In this document: positions 1 through 6,012 of the stretch, piece after piece
How positions within the stretch are numbered: the stretch's first letter is position 1
How the letters are laid out: each line of letters starts with the position of its first letter
Source: an uncultured Christensenellaceae bacterium
GTDB taxonomy: Bacteria; Bacillota; Clostridia; Christensenellales; Pumilibacteraceae
Assembly: GCA_910588315.1 (NCBI GenBank)
Contig: CAJUQF010000067.1
Coordinates: 1-10,588, forward strand
DNA: 10,588 nucleotides
Direction: 5' to 3'
The notes under the pieces: generated by a model
The model's input: only the letters and a program-made list of their open reading frames with translations
Told to the model about the DNA's origin: nothing
Databases searched by the model: none
Translations under genes and position numbers: made by a program

Positions 1-45
1 CTCTTGATTATTGCCCTGCCACACACGGAGCGCAACGAGGTCTAA
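1..45 (+). other. Possible 3' end of a plus-strand reading frame at the window edge
   Basis: A plus-strand frame is open from base 1 to a TAA at 43-45 (residues LLIIALPHTERNEV). Fifteen codons are too few to identify a protein. The minus strand is also open here from a TAG near base 57 to the edge. GGAGC and GCTCC arms at about 27-51 could pair weakly. This may be a gene end, a repeat element or chance, and no function is assigned. Confidence 0.15.
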
Positions 46-82
46 AGCTCCCTACAAACATCTTTATATTATAGTTTTACGA

Positions 83-107
83 TAAGCAATTTCATTGCGT
101 AATTCGT
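83..107. repeat. 25-bp interspersed hairpin repeat, copy 1
   Basis: This copy is identical over 25 bases to 183-207. It carries the inverted repeat GCAAT-TTC-ATTGC, and outer ACGA (80-83) and TCGT (104-107) arms could extend the stem imperfectly. The flanks of the two copies are unrelated, which fits a small dispersed palindromic element rather than a local duplication. Genome-wide copy number is unknown. Confidence 0.7.
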
Positions 108-182
108 AGGGCAATTCTATTGTTATTTTTCGTTAATACATCGTAATGGTTATATTACGCTTTATTTTCATTTTCCTACCAT

Positions 183-207
183 TAAGCAATTTCATTGCGT
201 AATTCGT
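183..207. repeat. 25-bp interspersed hairpin repeat, copy 2
   Basis: This is the second exact copy, exactly 100 bp from the first. Here ATTA (181-184) and TAAT (199-202) add four pairs outside the GCAAT/ATTGC stem, with one A/G mismatch between. Read on the plus strand it is followed by TCG and six T's (208-213 region), so it resembles a weak rho-independent terminator for transcripts entering from the left. That role is inference. Confidence 0.7.
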
Positions 208-240
208 TTTTTGAATTTCCGTATATCTGTCAAATAAACA

Positions 241-1554
241 TTAAAACTCGAACTCGCCGTTGAGAGCTCTCAGTGCGCGCTCGAAATCGGCGTCCGATAC
301 GCCGAGGATTATATTAATCTCCGACGCGCCCTGATCTATCATTCTAAGGTTGATACCGGCATTGGACAGTCTATTTATGGCTCGAGCCGCCGTACCGGGA
401 CGGGACTTCATGCCGTGACCGACTATTGCGATCAGCGCGACATCCGTTGTAAGCGAGATATGGTCGGGCTTGACTTCGTTGCGTACCGATTCGATAAGCG
501 CGTTTACGGTATCGTTGTCGACGGCGGAAAACACTACGGTCATGGAATCTATACCGCTCGGGATATGCTCGATGGGAATGTCGTAACGCTCGAAACACGA
601 AAGCACGCGCCGGACAAAACCGATCTCACTGTTCATCATCGACTTGTCGAGATGCAGCGAAAAGAAGTGTTGTCTGCCGGCTATAGCCGTTATTGGCAGA
701 TTGGTTTTGCGCTTGTGCTTGCCCGACAAAAACTCCTCCGTCGGCACTATCTTAGTGCCGCTTGCCGTTGGATTGAACGTATTGAGAATATTTATGGGTA
801 TGTTCGCTTTGCGCACCGGGAAAATGGATTCGGGATGCAAAACGTTTGCACCCATGTACGCAAGCTCGCGAAGTTCTTTGTACGTAAGAACGTCTATGAC
901 CGATGCGTGCGGCACGATACGCGGATCGCATGTCATAAATCCGTCCACATCGGTAAAATTTTCGTACATGGACGCACCGATCGCTCGCGCAACTATAGCG
1001 CCGGAAATATCCGAGCCGCCGCGCGTAAACGTAACGATCTCGCCTTTGCCGTTACTGCCGTAAAAACCGGGTATGACCGCATTGCGTTTTCCTTTCAACG
1101 CGATCTTGCAAACCGATTCCGTATAACCGTCATCGTATGCTTTGCCGTTGAACTTTACAAGATCCGCCGCATCGATAAATTCGTAACCGAGCAGTTTTGC
1201 CAGCATTTGCGCGCAAAGATACTCGCCGCGCGATATTATGTATTCCGCGTCGGCAGTCGGCAGTTGCTTTTCTATTTCGCAAAACACAGCCCCGAGACTG
1301 TCTTTGCCTATGCCGATACCGCCTGCAATTTGCTCGAATCTGTTTTTGACATGCGCAAACATTTGCACACGTCTCTCCGGAGCGGCGCGGCTCACGTCTA
1401 TAAGTAGATCCGTCACTTTATTTTCGCTCTCGGTTTTGCCGGGAGCCGACACTACAATAAACCGACGCTCCGCGTCCTGTTTTATTATTTGCGATACGGA
1501 AAGTATACTGTCCGCAGTGGACATAGACGTTCCGCCGAATTTAACCGCCTTCAT
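241..1554 (-). CDS. lysC: Aspartate kinase (aspartokinase), monofunctional
   Basis: This cytoplasmic enzyme phosphorylates L-aspartate with ATP to 4-phospho-L-aspartate. That is the first step toward lysine, diaminopimelate for peptidoglycan, threonine and methionine. The 437-residue protein is full length. The amino-acid-kinase domain has KFGGTSM at 5-11 (nucleotide and aspartate binding), VVSAPGK at 34-40, TRGGSDISG at 177-185 and the ENFTDVDG...DPR segment at 198-212. Two C-terminal ACT domains follow (about 289-345 and 373-437). In this family they bind the feedback effector, usually lysine, but the effector cannot be read here. No homoserine dehydrogenase domain is attached. The ATG at 1554 is preceded by GGAG with 8-base spacing and by a dedicated promoter. 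It lies 66 bp downstream of the DUF1015 gene on the same strand, so read-through from the cdaA operon is also possible. Confidence 0.96.
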   Translation of the reverse strand: MKAVKFGGTSMSTADSILSVSQIIKQDAERRFIVVSAPGKTESENKVTDLLIDVSRAAPERRVQMFAHVKNRFEQIAGGIGIGKDSLGAVFCEIEKQLPTADAEYIISRGEYLCAQMLAKLLGYEFIDAADLVKFNGKAYDDGYTESVCKIALKGKRNAVIPGFYGSNGKGEIVTFTRGGSDISGAIVARAIGASMYENFTDVDGFMTCDPRIVPHASVIDVLTYKELRELAYMGANVLHPESIFPVRKANIPINILNTFNPTASGTKIVPTEEFLSGKHKRKTNLPITAIAGRQHFFSLHLDKSMMNSEIGFVRRVLSCFERYDIPIEHIPSGIDSMTVVFSAVDNDTVNALIESVRNEVKPDHISLTTDVALIAIVGHGMKSRPGTAARAINRLSNAGINLRMIDQGASEINIILGVSDADFERALRALNGEFEF

Positions 1555-1572
1555 CGATCGTACTCCGTTATA

Positions 1573-1602
1573 ATTATATTCGCAAAAGCGAATTTAGGTC
1601 AA
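1573..1602 (-). promoter_or_regulatory. lysC promoter with inverted repeat in the spacer
   Basis: On the minus strand TTGACC (1602-1597), an 18-base spacer and TATAAT (1578-1573) form a good sigma-A promoter. The predicted start is near 1566, the first G of the GGAG ribosome binding site, giving a leader of only about 12 bases. A perfect inverted repeat, ATTCGC-AAAA-GCGAAT (1578-1593), fills the spacer and touches the -10 box. That position suits a repressor operator. There is no room in the leader for a lysine riboswitch. Confidence 0.7.
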
Positions 1603-1620
1603 TGTTTTATGTTCGTTTCT

Positions 1621-2775
1621 TTACGTGAAATCTATTTTACGCGCTTCGATATAGTAACGTTTTTCTTCCGCCTCGCCGAGCGAAAACGTCTTTTTGGGCA
1701 ACACGCCGTTTTTTATCACATATCCGAACAGCTCCGACTTTTCCAACCCGCGCATTTCTATCCCGAAATATCCGCGTTTTTTCAAAGCGTCGGCGCCGTG
1801 AACATACTCGATACTGCCGCCGAAATGTTTGACGTACGTTTCGCAAAAATCATCTACCGCTCTTATCGCTTCGATCTTATCGGACGGCACGCATATTTCG
1901 ATCGGATCGGGCGCATACACCGTCGTCACGGCATCGCCCTTGACTGCGGACCGCAAACTATCCATAAACATAACGGGATCGTCGACGCCCACAAGCCTGT
2001 GTATCGGCTCGAATACTATCCCATCGTCATAGATGTTGACTATCTCGACCAGCGCTTTGCCGTTTAACGGCGTAGGCTCATGCTCGGCGCAATACTTCGC
2101 AGTCGCAAGCGAATGATTGCCGTCGCCCACAAGCGCGAAAATCCTATCGCCGAACTTTTCATACGAACTTTCAATTATGGTGTCAACGGCTTTGTACAAT
2201 GCGTCCGTTTCTGTAATGAGTTCGCCTTTTATATGACCGCCGCCCGCTTTAAGCGCACCGTCGTATACGGTCGTCTTTTGCGCCGTTTCACACGCGTGCA
2301 TAAGCACATTATCTCTGTCGTCGACGAGCAGCATTATGTGCGGAAGTTCTATATCGAGCGCCTCGCGTATCTTAACGCGCGGCGGGATACGCGACTCTAT
2401 AGTACGCTCCGACGCACGAATAAGCGCGCGATTGCCCGGTTTATACTCGTAATCTGACAGATCGACAGACGCTACCACGCCGTGCCGCACTCTGCCGTAC
2501 GACGTGGTACGCGTTACGTACACAGCGCCGTTATAAGCTTTGAATCTGTCGTCCGGCAATGCCACACGCGCCCGTTTTATCGCCGCCACTCTCGATTCCG
2601 ATTCATTTAAAAAGCACTCGGGCAAAATGAGATCGAGTGCGGAAAATCGCGGCAATTCGCCGGCGAGCGTATTCCAATAATCCATATCTGCGGCGAACTG
2701 ATCGCAAGCAATTACCGCAAAATCACCGACGTCACCCGTCGGTATCAATATCTCTCCGTCGAAATCGACCGTCAT
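1621..2775 (-). CDS. DUF1015 family protein
   Basis: This is a soluble protein of unproven biochemical function. The family is widespread in anaerobes and archaea, and from memory it often sits near serine-biosynthesis genes. It is full length (384 residues from the chosen start). Family hallmarks are ILIPTG near the N-terminus, ACDQF at 23-27, RASERTIESRIPPRVKIR at 120-137, VGDGNHSLATAK at 216-227, HR at 259-260, and the C-terminal LPKKTFSLGEAEEKRYYIEARKI block (359-381). No signal peptide or membrane segment is seen. The frame is open upstream to an ATG at 2838, but the ATG at 2775 is preferred. It starts the protein where the family alignment begins, and it overlaps the upstream stop as TAATG, implying translational coupling. 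Placement in a cdaA operon and before lysC is unusual. Family assignment is firm; function is unknown. Confidence 0.9.
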   Translation of the reverse strand: MTVDFDGEILIPTGDVGDFAVIACDQFAADMDYWNTLAGELPRFSALDLILPECFLNESESRVAAIKRARVALPDDRFKAYNGAVYVTRTTSYGRVRHGVVASVDLSDYEYKPGNRALIRASERTIESRIPPRVKIREALDIELPHIMLLVDDRDNVLMHACETAQKTTVYDGALKAGGGHIKGELITETDALYKAVDTIIESSYEKFGDRIFALVGDGNHSLATAKYCAEHEPTPLNGKALVEIVNIYDDGIVFEPIHRLVGVDDPVMFMDSLRSAVKGDAVTTVYAPDPIEICVPSDKIEAIRAVDDFCETYVKHFGGSIEYVHGADALKKRGYFGIEMRGLEKSELFGYVIKNGVLPKKTFSLGEAEEKRYYIEARKIDFT

Positions 2776-2921
2776 TATGCCAATCCCGCGGCAAGCACCC
2801 ATATTACTGCGGCGCACAGTAACGATAATACCTTCCAACCGAAATTATGAACGAATATTCTTTTCATCGCTGCGCCGAATTTATTCTGTTTTTTTGCGTT
2901 ATCGCCCTTATGATTTTGCAT
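2775..2921 (-). CDS. 48-residue membrane microprotein resembling the CdaR (YbbR) N-terminal helix
   Basis: This 48-residue protein has a basic, polar cytoplasmic start (residues 1-28) and one transmembrane helix (about 29-47) ending at the stop. The NFGWKVLSLLCAAVIWVLA stretch matches the N-terminal anchor of CdaR/YbbR proteins, which typically read N-x-x-x-K-x-L-SLL-A-x-x-LW. CdaR normally follows cdaA, binds the cyclase and carries several extracytoplasmic YbbR repeats over 300 or more residues. Here no YbbR repeat follows; DUF1015 begins in the overlapping TAATG. Translation looks real: the ATG at 2921 has AAGGAG (2933-2928) seven bases upstream, overlapping the cdaA stop. It could be a degraded cdaR, a minimal CdaA-binding subunit, or an unrelated small membrane protein. 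An internal ATG at 2867 is a less likely start. Confidence 0.75.
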   Translation of the reverse strand: MQNHKGDNAKKQNKFGAAMKRIFVHNFGWKVLSLLCAAVIWVLAAGLA

Positions 2922-2931
2922 AATAGTCTCC

Positions 2932-3771
2932 TTATCCCTTACGGTGACGCTTGCGCGCCGTGTCGGGAGTAGCTTGCAATCCGTACGTCTGCTCGAGCTT
3001 ATCCGTAAGCATTTGCGAATCGAAATATCTGGTAAGTTCGCCGTGCTGTGCAATGGAAATAACACCGGTCTCTTCGGAAACGATGATGGTGAGAACATTA
3101 TAATTCTCGCTCACGCCGATACCGGCACGGTGACGCGTTCCGAGCTCTTTGTCTATGGAATTCGACTGAGAAAGCGGCAAGAAACAGCCCGCCGCGACGA
3201 TCCTGTTGCCGCGAACAAAAACGGCCCCGTCGTGCAACGGCGCTTTGGTGTTGAATATACTCTCGAGCAATGCGCACGAAAGTACCGCATCGAGCTTCGT
3301 GCCGGAATCGATAATATGCTCCGGCATGTTTTGAGTCGATATTACAATAAGCGCGCCGACGTTCTTTTTGGACATGTTCTGCGCGGCGCGGACAATGTCG
3401 TTTATAGCGCCGTGAAGTTCTTCGTCGGAAACGTCGTAAGCCGTCGAATAAGCTTCGTGCGTGTCGCGCGGCGACGCAAGTTTAAGCATACCGCGGCGAG
3501 TTTCTGCTGGAAACAGGAATATTATGGCGATCGTGACTATGATGATACCGTACTTCATTACGGTACCGAGTACCGAAAGCCCTATAAATTCGGACGATAA
3601 AACTATGCCGAGCGCAACAAGTCCGACAATAAAAAATACGAGTTTACCGGCATTATTCTTTTTCAGAAAAACGATCAGACCGTATATCAGCAATGCGGTC
3701 AATATTATGTCGACCGCACATGCCCACGGCTTGTCTATAATGTTATCTTTTATCTTGTCCAAAAACCACAT
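2932..3771 (-). CDS. cdaA: Diadenylate cyclase CdaA (DacA), membrane-bound
   Basis: The enzyme condenses two ATP to cyclic di-AMP, the second messenger controlling potassium and osmolyte transport and cell-wall homeostasis. It acts at the inner face of the membrane. The 279-residue protein is normal length for CdaA. It has three N-terminal transmembrane helices (about 17-37, 43-63, 67-88) and a linker with the FPAETRRGMLKLA segment at 87-99. The DisA_N cyclase domain has both catalytic signatures: DGA at 181-183 (LHDGAVF) and RHR at 213-215 (GTRHRAGIGVSE). The frame extends to a TTG at 3798, but that codon lies upstream of the predicted transcription start. The ATG at 3771 with GAGG eight bases before it is therefore chosen. 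The basic tail TARKRHRKG is noteworthy. The usual partners are a full-length cdaR and glmM. Here only a cdaR-like stub follows, and glmM is absent from the window. Confidence 0.95.
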   Translation of the reverse strand: MWFLDKIKDNIIDKPWACAVDIILTALLIYGLIVFLKKNNAGKLVFFIVGLVALGIVLSSEFIGLSVLGTVMKYGIIIVTIAIIFLFPAETRRGMLKLASPRDTHEAYSTAYDVSDEELHGAINDIVRAAQNMSKKNVGALIVISTQNMPEHIIDSGTKLDAVLSCALLESIFNTKAPLHDGAVFVRGNRIVAAGCFLPLSQSNSIDKELGTRHRAGIGVSENYNVLTIIVSEETGVISIAQHGELTRYFDSQMLTDKLEQTYGLQATPDTARKRHRKG

Positions 3772-3789
3772 AGCACGAGCCTCATAAAT

Positions 3790-3818
3790 ATTATACAATA
3801 TAACTTTTTGGTTTTCAA
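3790..3818 (-). promoter_or_regulatory. Promoter of the cdaA operon
   Basis: On the minus strand TTGAAA (3818-3813), 17 bases and TATAAT (3795-3790) form a near-consensus sigma-A promoter. The start is predicted near 3783, the first G of GAGG (3783-3780), leaving a leader of about 12 bases whose 5' end is the ribosome binding site. This placement also rules out the upstream TTG as the cdaA start. Confidence 0.8.
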
Positions 3819-3934
3819 TCGTTTTCGCCTATCTTTTTGATGATTTGTCACAAAATTTTGACTATTGTCTCGTTTATCGGATATATCACGCGAAATCGAC
3901 GCATAATAAATTATAAAACAAATGCGTAAAGTGC
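3819..3934. other. Intergenic region between divergent promoters
   Basis: This AT-rich stretch separates the cdaA promoter from the plus-strand promoter. It contains the 10-bp palindrome CAAAATTTTG (3851-3860) near the midpoint. No RNA gene or riboswitch fold was recognised. Shared control of the two promoters is possible but unsupported beyond the geometry. Confidence 0.4.
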
Positions 3935-3963
3935 TTGATTTTTTTGTGTATGTGTTATATAAT
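3935..3963 (+). promoter_or_regulatory. Promoter of the 150-residue membrane protein gene
   Basis: TTGATT (3935-3940), 17 bases and TATAAT (3958-3963) form a strong sigma-A promoter. The start is predicted near 3970, giving a leader of about 25 bases that contains the ribosome binding site GAGAGGA (3984-3990). Confidence 0.8.
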
Positions 3964-3994
3964 AGAACATAAGATTGCTGTATGAGAGGATTTT

Positions 3995-4447
3995 ATGGCA
4001 AAGAAAGATACACCCAAGCCCGAAAAACCGTTGAAACCCGAAAAGGAAAAGAAGGGCAAGGAAAAGAAAAATAAAAAAGACAAAGCGGCCGCGGCATCGA
4101 CTCCGGCAGGCACAAACGGTGTACCGTCTACAGGCACGCCGTCCGTTCCGCTTGCAAATCTCTCACCCGATCAGATGACTGCCGTACAACTCGAGCAAGC
4201 GATCAAAGAAAGCAACGATCCCAACACGAAACTCAAAAAACTGCGCAGTCCGCTCAATCTGAGAAGCTGTCTTTTGAATATTCTCATTCTCATTGTCGCT
4301 ACGTTCGCAATAGTCATACTTTGGAGTTTCTTGGTAGTTGACAAATTCAGTTTCGGAACGATCATGTCGGATATGATGAACAAATTCGGTATATCCGATT
4401 TCTTCTCGAATATGGGCAGTACGATAAGCGGCTGGTTCGGCGGCTGA
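3995..4447 (+). CDS. Lysine-rich single-pass membrane protein, function unknown
   Basis: I do not recognise this 150-residue protein. Residues 1-30 are highly charged and lysine-rich, with KPEK and KEKK units, and likely disordered. Residues 31-56 are an Ala/Thr/Pro/Gly/Ser linker. Residues 57-85 look like a short helix (SPDQMTAVQLEQAIKE onward) ending in a basic KLKKLR patch. One transmembrane helix spans about 91-115. A short C-terminal segment (116-150) with Met, Phe and Gly (SDMMNKFGISDFF, SGWFGG) may be amphipathic. The positive-inside rule puts the lysine-rich end in the cytoplasm. The ATG at 3995 has GAGAGGA four bases upstream and its own promoter, and a terminator follows. The gene is thus a monocistronic unit divergent from cdaA. 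The basic N-terminus could bind nucleic acid or acidic lipids; this is conjecture. Confidence 0.85.
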   Translation: MAKKDTPKPEKPLKPEKEKKGKEKKNKKDKAAAASTPAGTNGVPSTGTPSVPLANLSPDQMTAVQLEQAIKESNDPNTKLKKLRSPLNLRSCLLNILILIVATFAIVILWSFLVVDKFSFGTIMSDMMNKFGISDFFSNMGSTISGWFGG

Positions 4448-4461
4448 TAATTGTAAATGTC

Positions 4462-4490
4462 AAAGGCGTTACGAAAGTAACGCCTTTTTT
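4462..4490 (+). terminator. Rho-independent terminator
   Basis: AAAGGCGTTAC (4462-4472), loop GAAA and GTAACGCCTTT (4477-4487) form a perfect 11-bp stem followed by more T's to 4490. It lies 15 bp after the 150-residue gene. It also sits just past the end of the convergent M28-like gene, where its minus-strand reading has a shorter T-run, so it may serve both directions. Confidence 0.92.
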
Positions 4491-4535
4491 GTTTATGTTT
4501 TATTCGAACGAAGTTTGCGATGCGCCGTAAAAATA

Positions 4536-6011
4536 CTAATCGCCTTTCGTATCGAACGGATCGTCGTCCGATTTGTCGTTTCCGTCGATATCGGCAGACT
4601 GCGTCGCATCCGAATCGCCCGATTCATGTTGCAAAGAGAAAACATCGTCCGCGCTTTTTGCTCGCGACGAGCGCGCATTATTCTCAATGCCCGGGAAAAT
4701 CTCGTCGTTCGGCGCAAACGGATCGCGCAAATCGATAAATATATCATCGGACTGCTGATCTTCGTAATCCATACCGAAAACAGCCATCTTCATTTTTATC
4801 GGTTTCGGCATCTCTATCGGATGTTTCTTCCCTATCATATAAGACGCGACGGTCATAACGGCGAACGCGATCATAACAAACCCGAGAACTACAAGATACC
4901 ATATCCAATCTTTATTCAATATATCGGTTTCCGGGAAGTTATTTTTATCGTATTCCATAACTTCGATAAAATCCGCAGACGCGAGCGAATTTACGATAAG
5001 CGTGCATGCCGTCGCCATTTTCTTGCCGCAGTCCGGATACAGTTTCAGCACAGTATCGAGACTGTCCTTTGACGTAAACGAAATATTTTCGTGATCCTTT
5101 GATTCGGCATTGCTCATATCCGCAGTTTCCCAATTGGCTCCCACCAAATTGAGCGTCGGGATATTATTGTTAAAGAATACGCCGAATAATCCGTTGTGCG
5201 CCCACTGATAGTACGGTACGCCCTTTAACGACGTTGCACCCGTTATCAGCGGTGACTTTTGCGTCGCTTTGTAAACATCCAATCCGCTCGCTTTTGCCAC
5301 ACCGTCGAAAAACGTTTCGCGCTTAGTCTCCCGCGCGTCCGAAAACGCATACACGTGATCGCAACCGAGCCGCTGCATTTCCACCATCAATACGGTATTG
5401 TCCAAATCGGCGCCGCTCATTTTTTCATAGAAAGCGCGTGCGCCCGCCGCCGAGTAATAACCTGCGCCGAAGAATACGAACGTCACATCGAACTTCAAGC
5501 CGAGCGTCGCTCTATGCTCGGCAAGATATTGCGCCACCGACATGACTGCCGCCACGCCGGTACCGCCGTTGAGCGCCGCGGGCGAACGGTCGCCGCTCGC
5601 TCCGTTATACGGCGAACTGAAACGATTGTCGTAGTACGCGCCGATTATGACGTTTTTGGTATTTTTCGTATGGTTGGGCGCCAAAAGTTTGGCAACGACA
5701 TTTTGGCTTTGCAGATCGGAGACTTCGTTTTCCGAAACGGTAAAATCATGTATCTCGGAATCGAGTCCCAACCCGAGCATTTTCGCATTAAGATATTCGG
5801 CGGCATTTTTTTCGTTTTCACTGAAAGTAGTACGGTTTTCCCTGCCAGTCATAAACTCTTTTAAATTATCGAGCGTGTCTTTTTCCGTGACTGTATAGAC
5901 CGGATCGATCTTATGTTCGGGCGCACCCGGATCCGAACATGCGATAAGCACAAACGCGCAAAGCGTCACAATAAGAACGAACGGTAATATACTCTTCATA
6001 AACTTTTTCAT
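4536..6011 (-). CDS. Membrane-anchored M28-family pseudopeptidase
   Basis: The 491-residue protein has an N-terminal hydrophobic segment ending in a lipobox, LIAC with Cys25. An extracytoplasmic M28-like domain spans about 45-345. One transmembrane helix lies at about 368-393, and an acidic cytoplasmic tail at 394-491. The M28 fold landmarks are recognisable, but the zinc and catalytic residues are changed. GAHYD becomes GAYYD (Tyr126), the GAxDNxSG Asp becomes Asn148, the catalytic and ligand Glu pair becomes Gly184-Tyr185, and the next Asp is Glu211. Only the final His (His272, WAHNGLF) seems kept. Family members with intact ligands are zinc aminopeptidases, so this one is probably inactive and more likely binds or scaffolds. 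The start lies one base after the upstream gene's stop (TAG-T-ATG), implying coupling. Its ribosome binding site is weak (GGTGG). Fold is likely; inactivity is inference. Confidence 0.85.
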   Translation of the reverse strand: MKKFMKSILPFVLIVTLCAFVLIACSDPGAPEHKIDPVYTVTEKDTLDNLKEFMTGRENRTTFSENEKNAAEYLNAKMLGLGLDSEIHDFTVSENEVSDLQSQNVVAKLLAPNHTKNTKNVIIGAYYDNRFSSPYNGASGDRSPAALNGGTGVAAVMSVAQYLAEHRATLGLKFDVTFVFFGAGYYSAAGARAFYEKMSGADLDNTVLMVEMQRLGCDHVYAFSDARETKRETFFDGVAKASGLDVYKATQKSPLITGATSLKGVPYYQWAHNGLFGVFFNNNIPTLNLVGANWETADMSNAESKDHENISFTSKDSLDTVLKLYPDCGKKMATACTLIVNSLASADFIEVMEYDKNNFPETDILNKDWIWYLVVLGFVMIAFAVMTVASYMIGKKHPIEMPKPIKMKMAVFGMDYEDQQSDDIFIDLRDPFAPNDEIFPGIENNARSSRAKSADDVFSLQHESGDSDATQSADIDGNDKSDDDPFDTKGD

Positions 6012-6012
6012 A

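Larger units (their letters stand above)
46..240. other. AT-rich gene-free stretch downstream of lysC
   Basis: This is the 3' side of lysC. I see no convincing coding frame in it. Its only clear structure is the pair of 25-bp repeats described separately. No GC-rich stem with a minus-strand T-run follows the lysC stop, so the lysC terminator is either weak, outside the window or supplied by the repeat hairpins. Confidence 0.5.

Noticed and set aside
261..272. 12-bp palindrome TGAGAGCTCTCA
   Set aside because: It lies inside lysC codons for the ERALRALNG region, and one perfect 12-mer palindrome in 10 kb of coding sequence is not compelling.
415..1407. Long plus-strand open frame (330 codons) opposite lysC
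   Set aside because: It is antisense to a clear aspartate kinase and shows no recognisable domain. Its composition (rich in Arg, His, Tyr, Val) is typical of a mirror frame of a codon-biased gene.
1567..1620. Lysine riboswitch (L box) or attenuator upstream of lysC
   Set aside because: Only 66 bp separate the two genes and the predicted leader is about 12 bases, far too short for an L box. The inverted repeat has no U-tract.
2776..2838. N-terminal extension of DUF1015 to an ATG at 2838
   Set aside because: The extra 21 residues do not fit the family start and overlap the CdaR-like helix codons. The TAATG start at 2775 explains both genes.
2775..2921. Frameshifted full-length cdaR
   Set aside because: The sequence downstream is fully accounted for by DUF1015 in another frame, and no YbbR-like residues appear in any minus-strand frame there, so this is a short gene rather than a frameshift.
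3772..3798. Upstream TTG start for cdaA
   Set aside because: The codon lies at the -10 box, before the predicted transcription start. The ATG at 3771 has a properly spaced GAGG.
4515..5072. Plus-strand open frame of 185 codons downstream of the terminator
   Set aside because: It is antisense to the M28-like gene and starts just after a strong terminator. The protein is Arg/His-rich with no domain.
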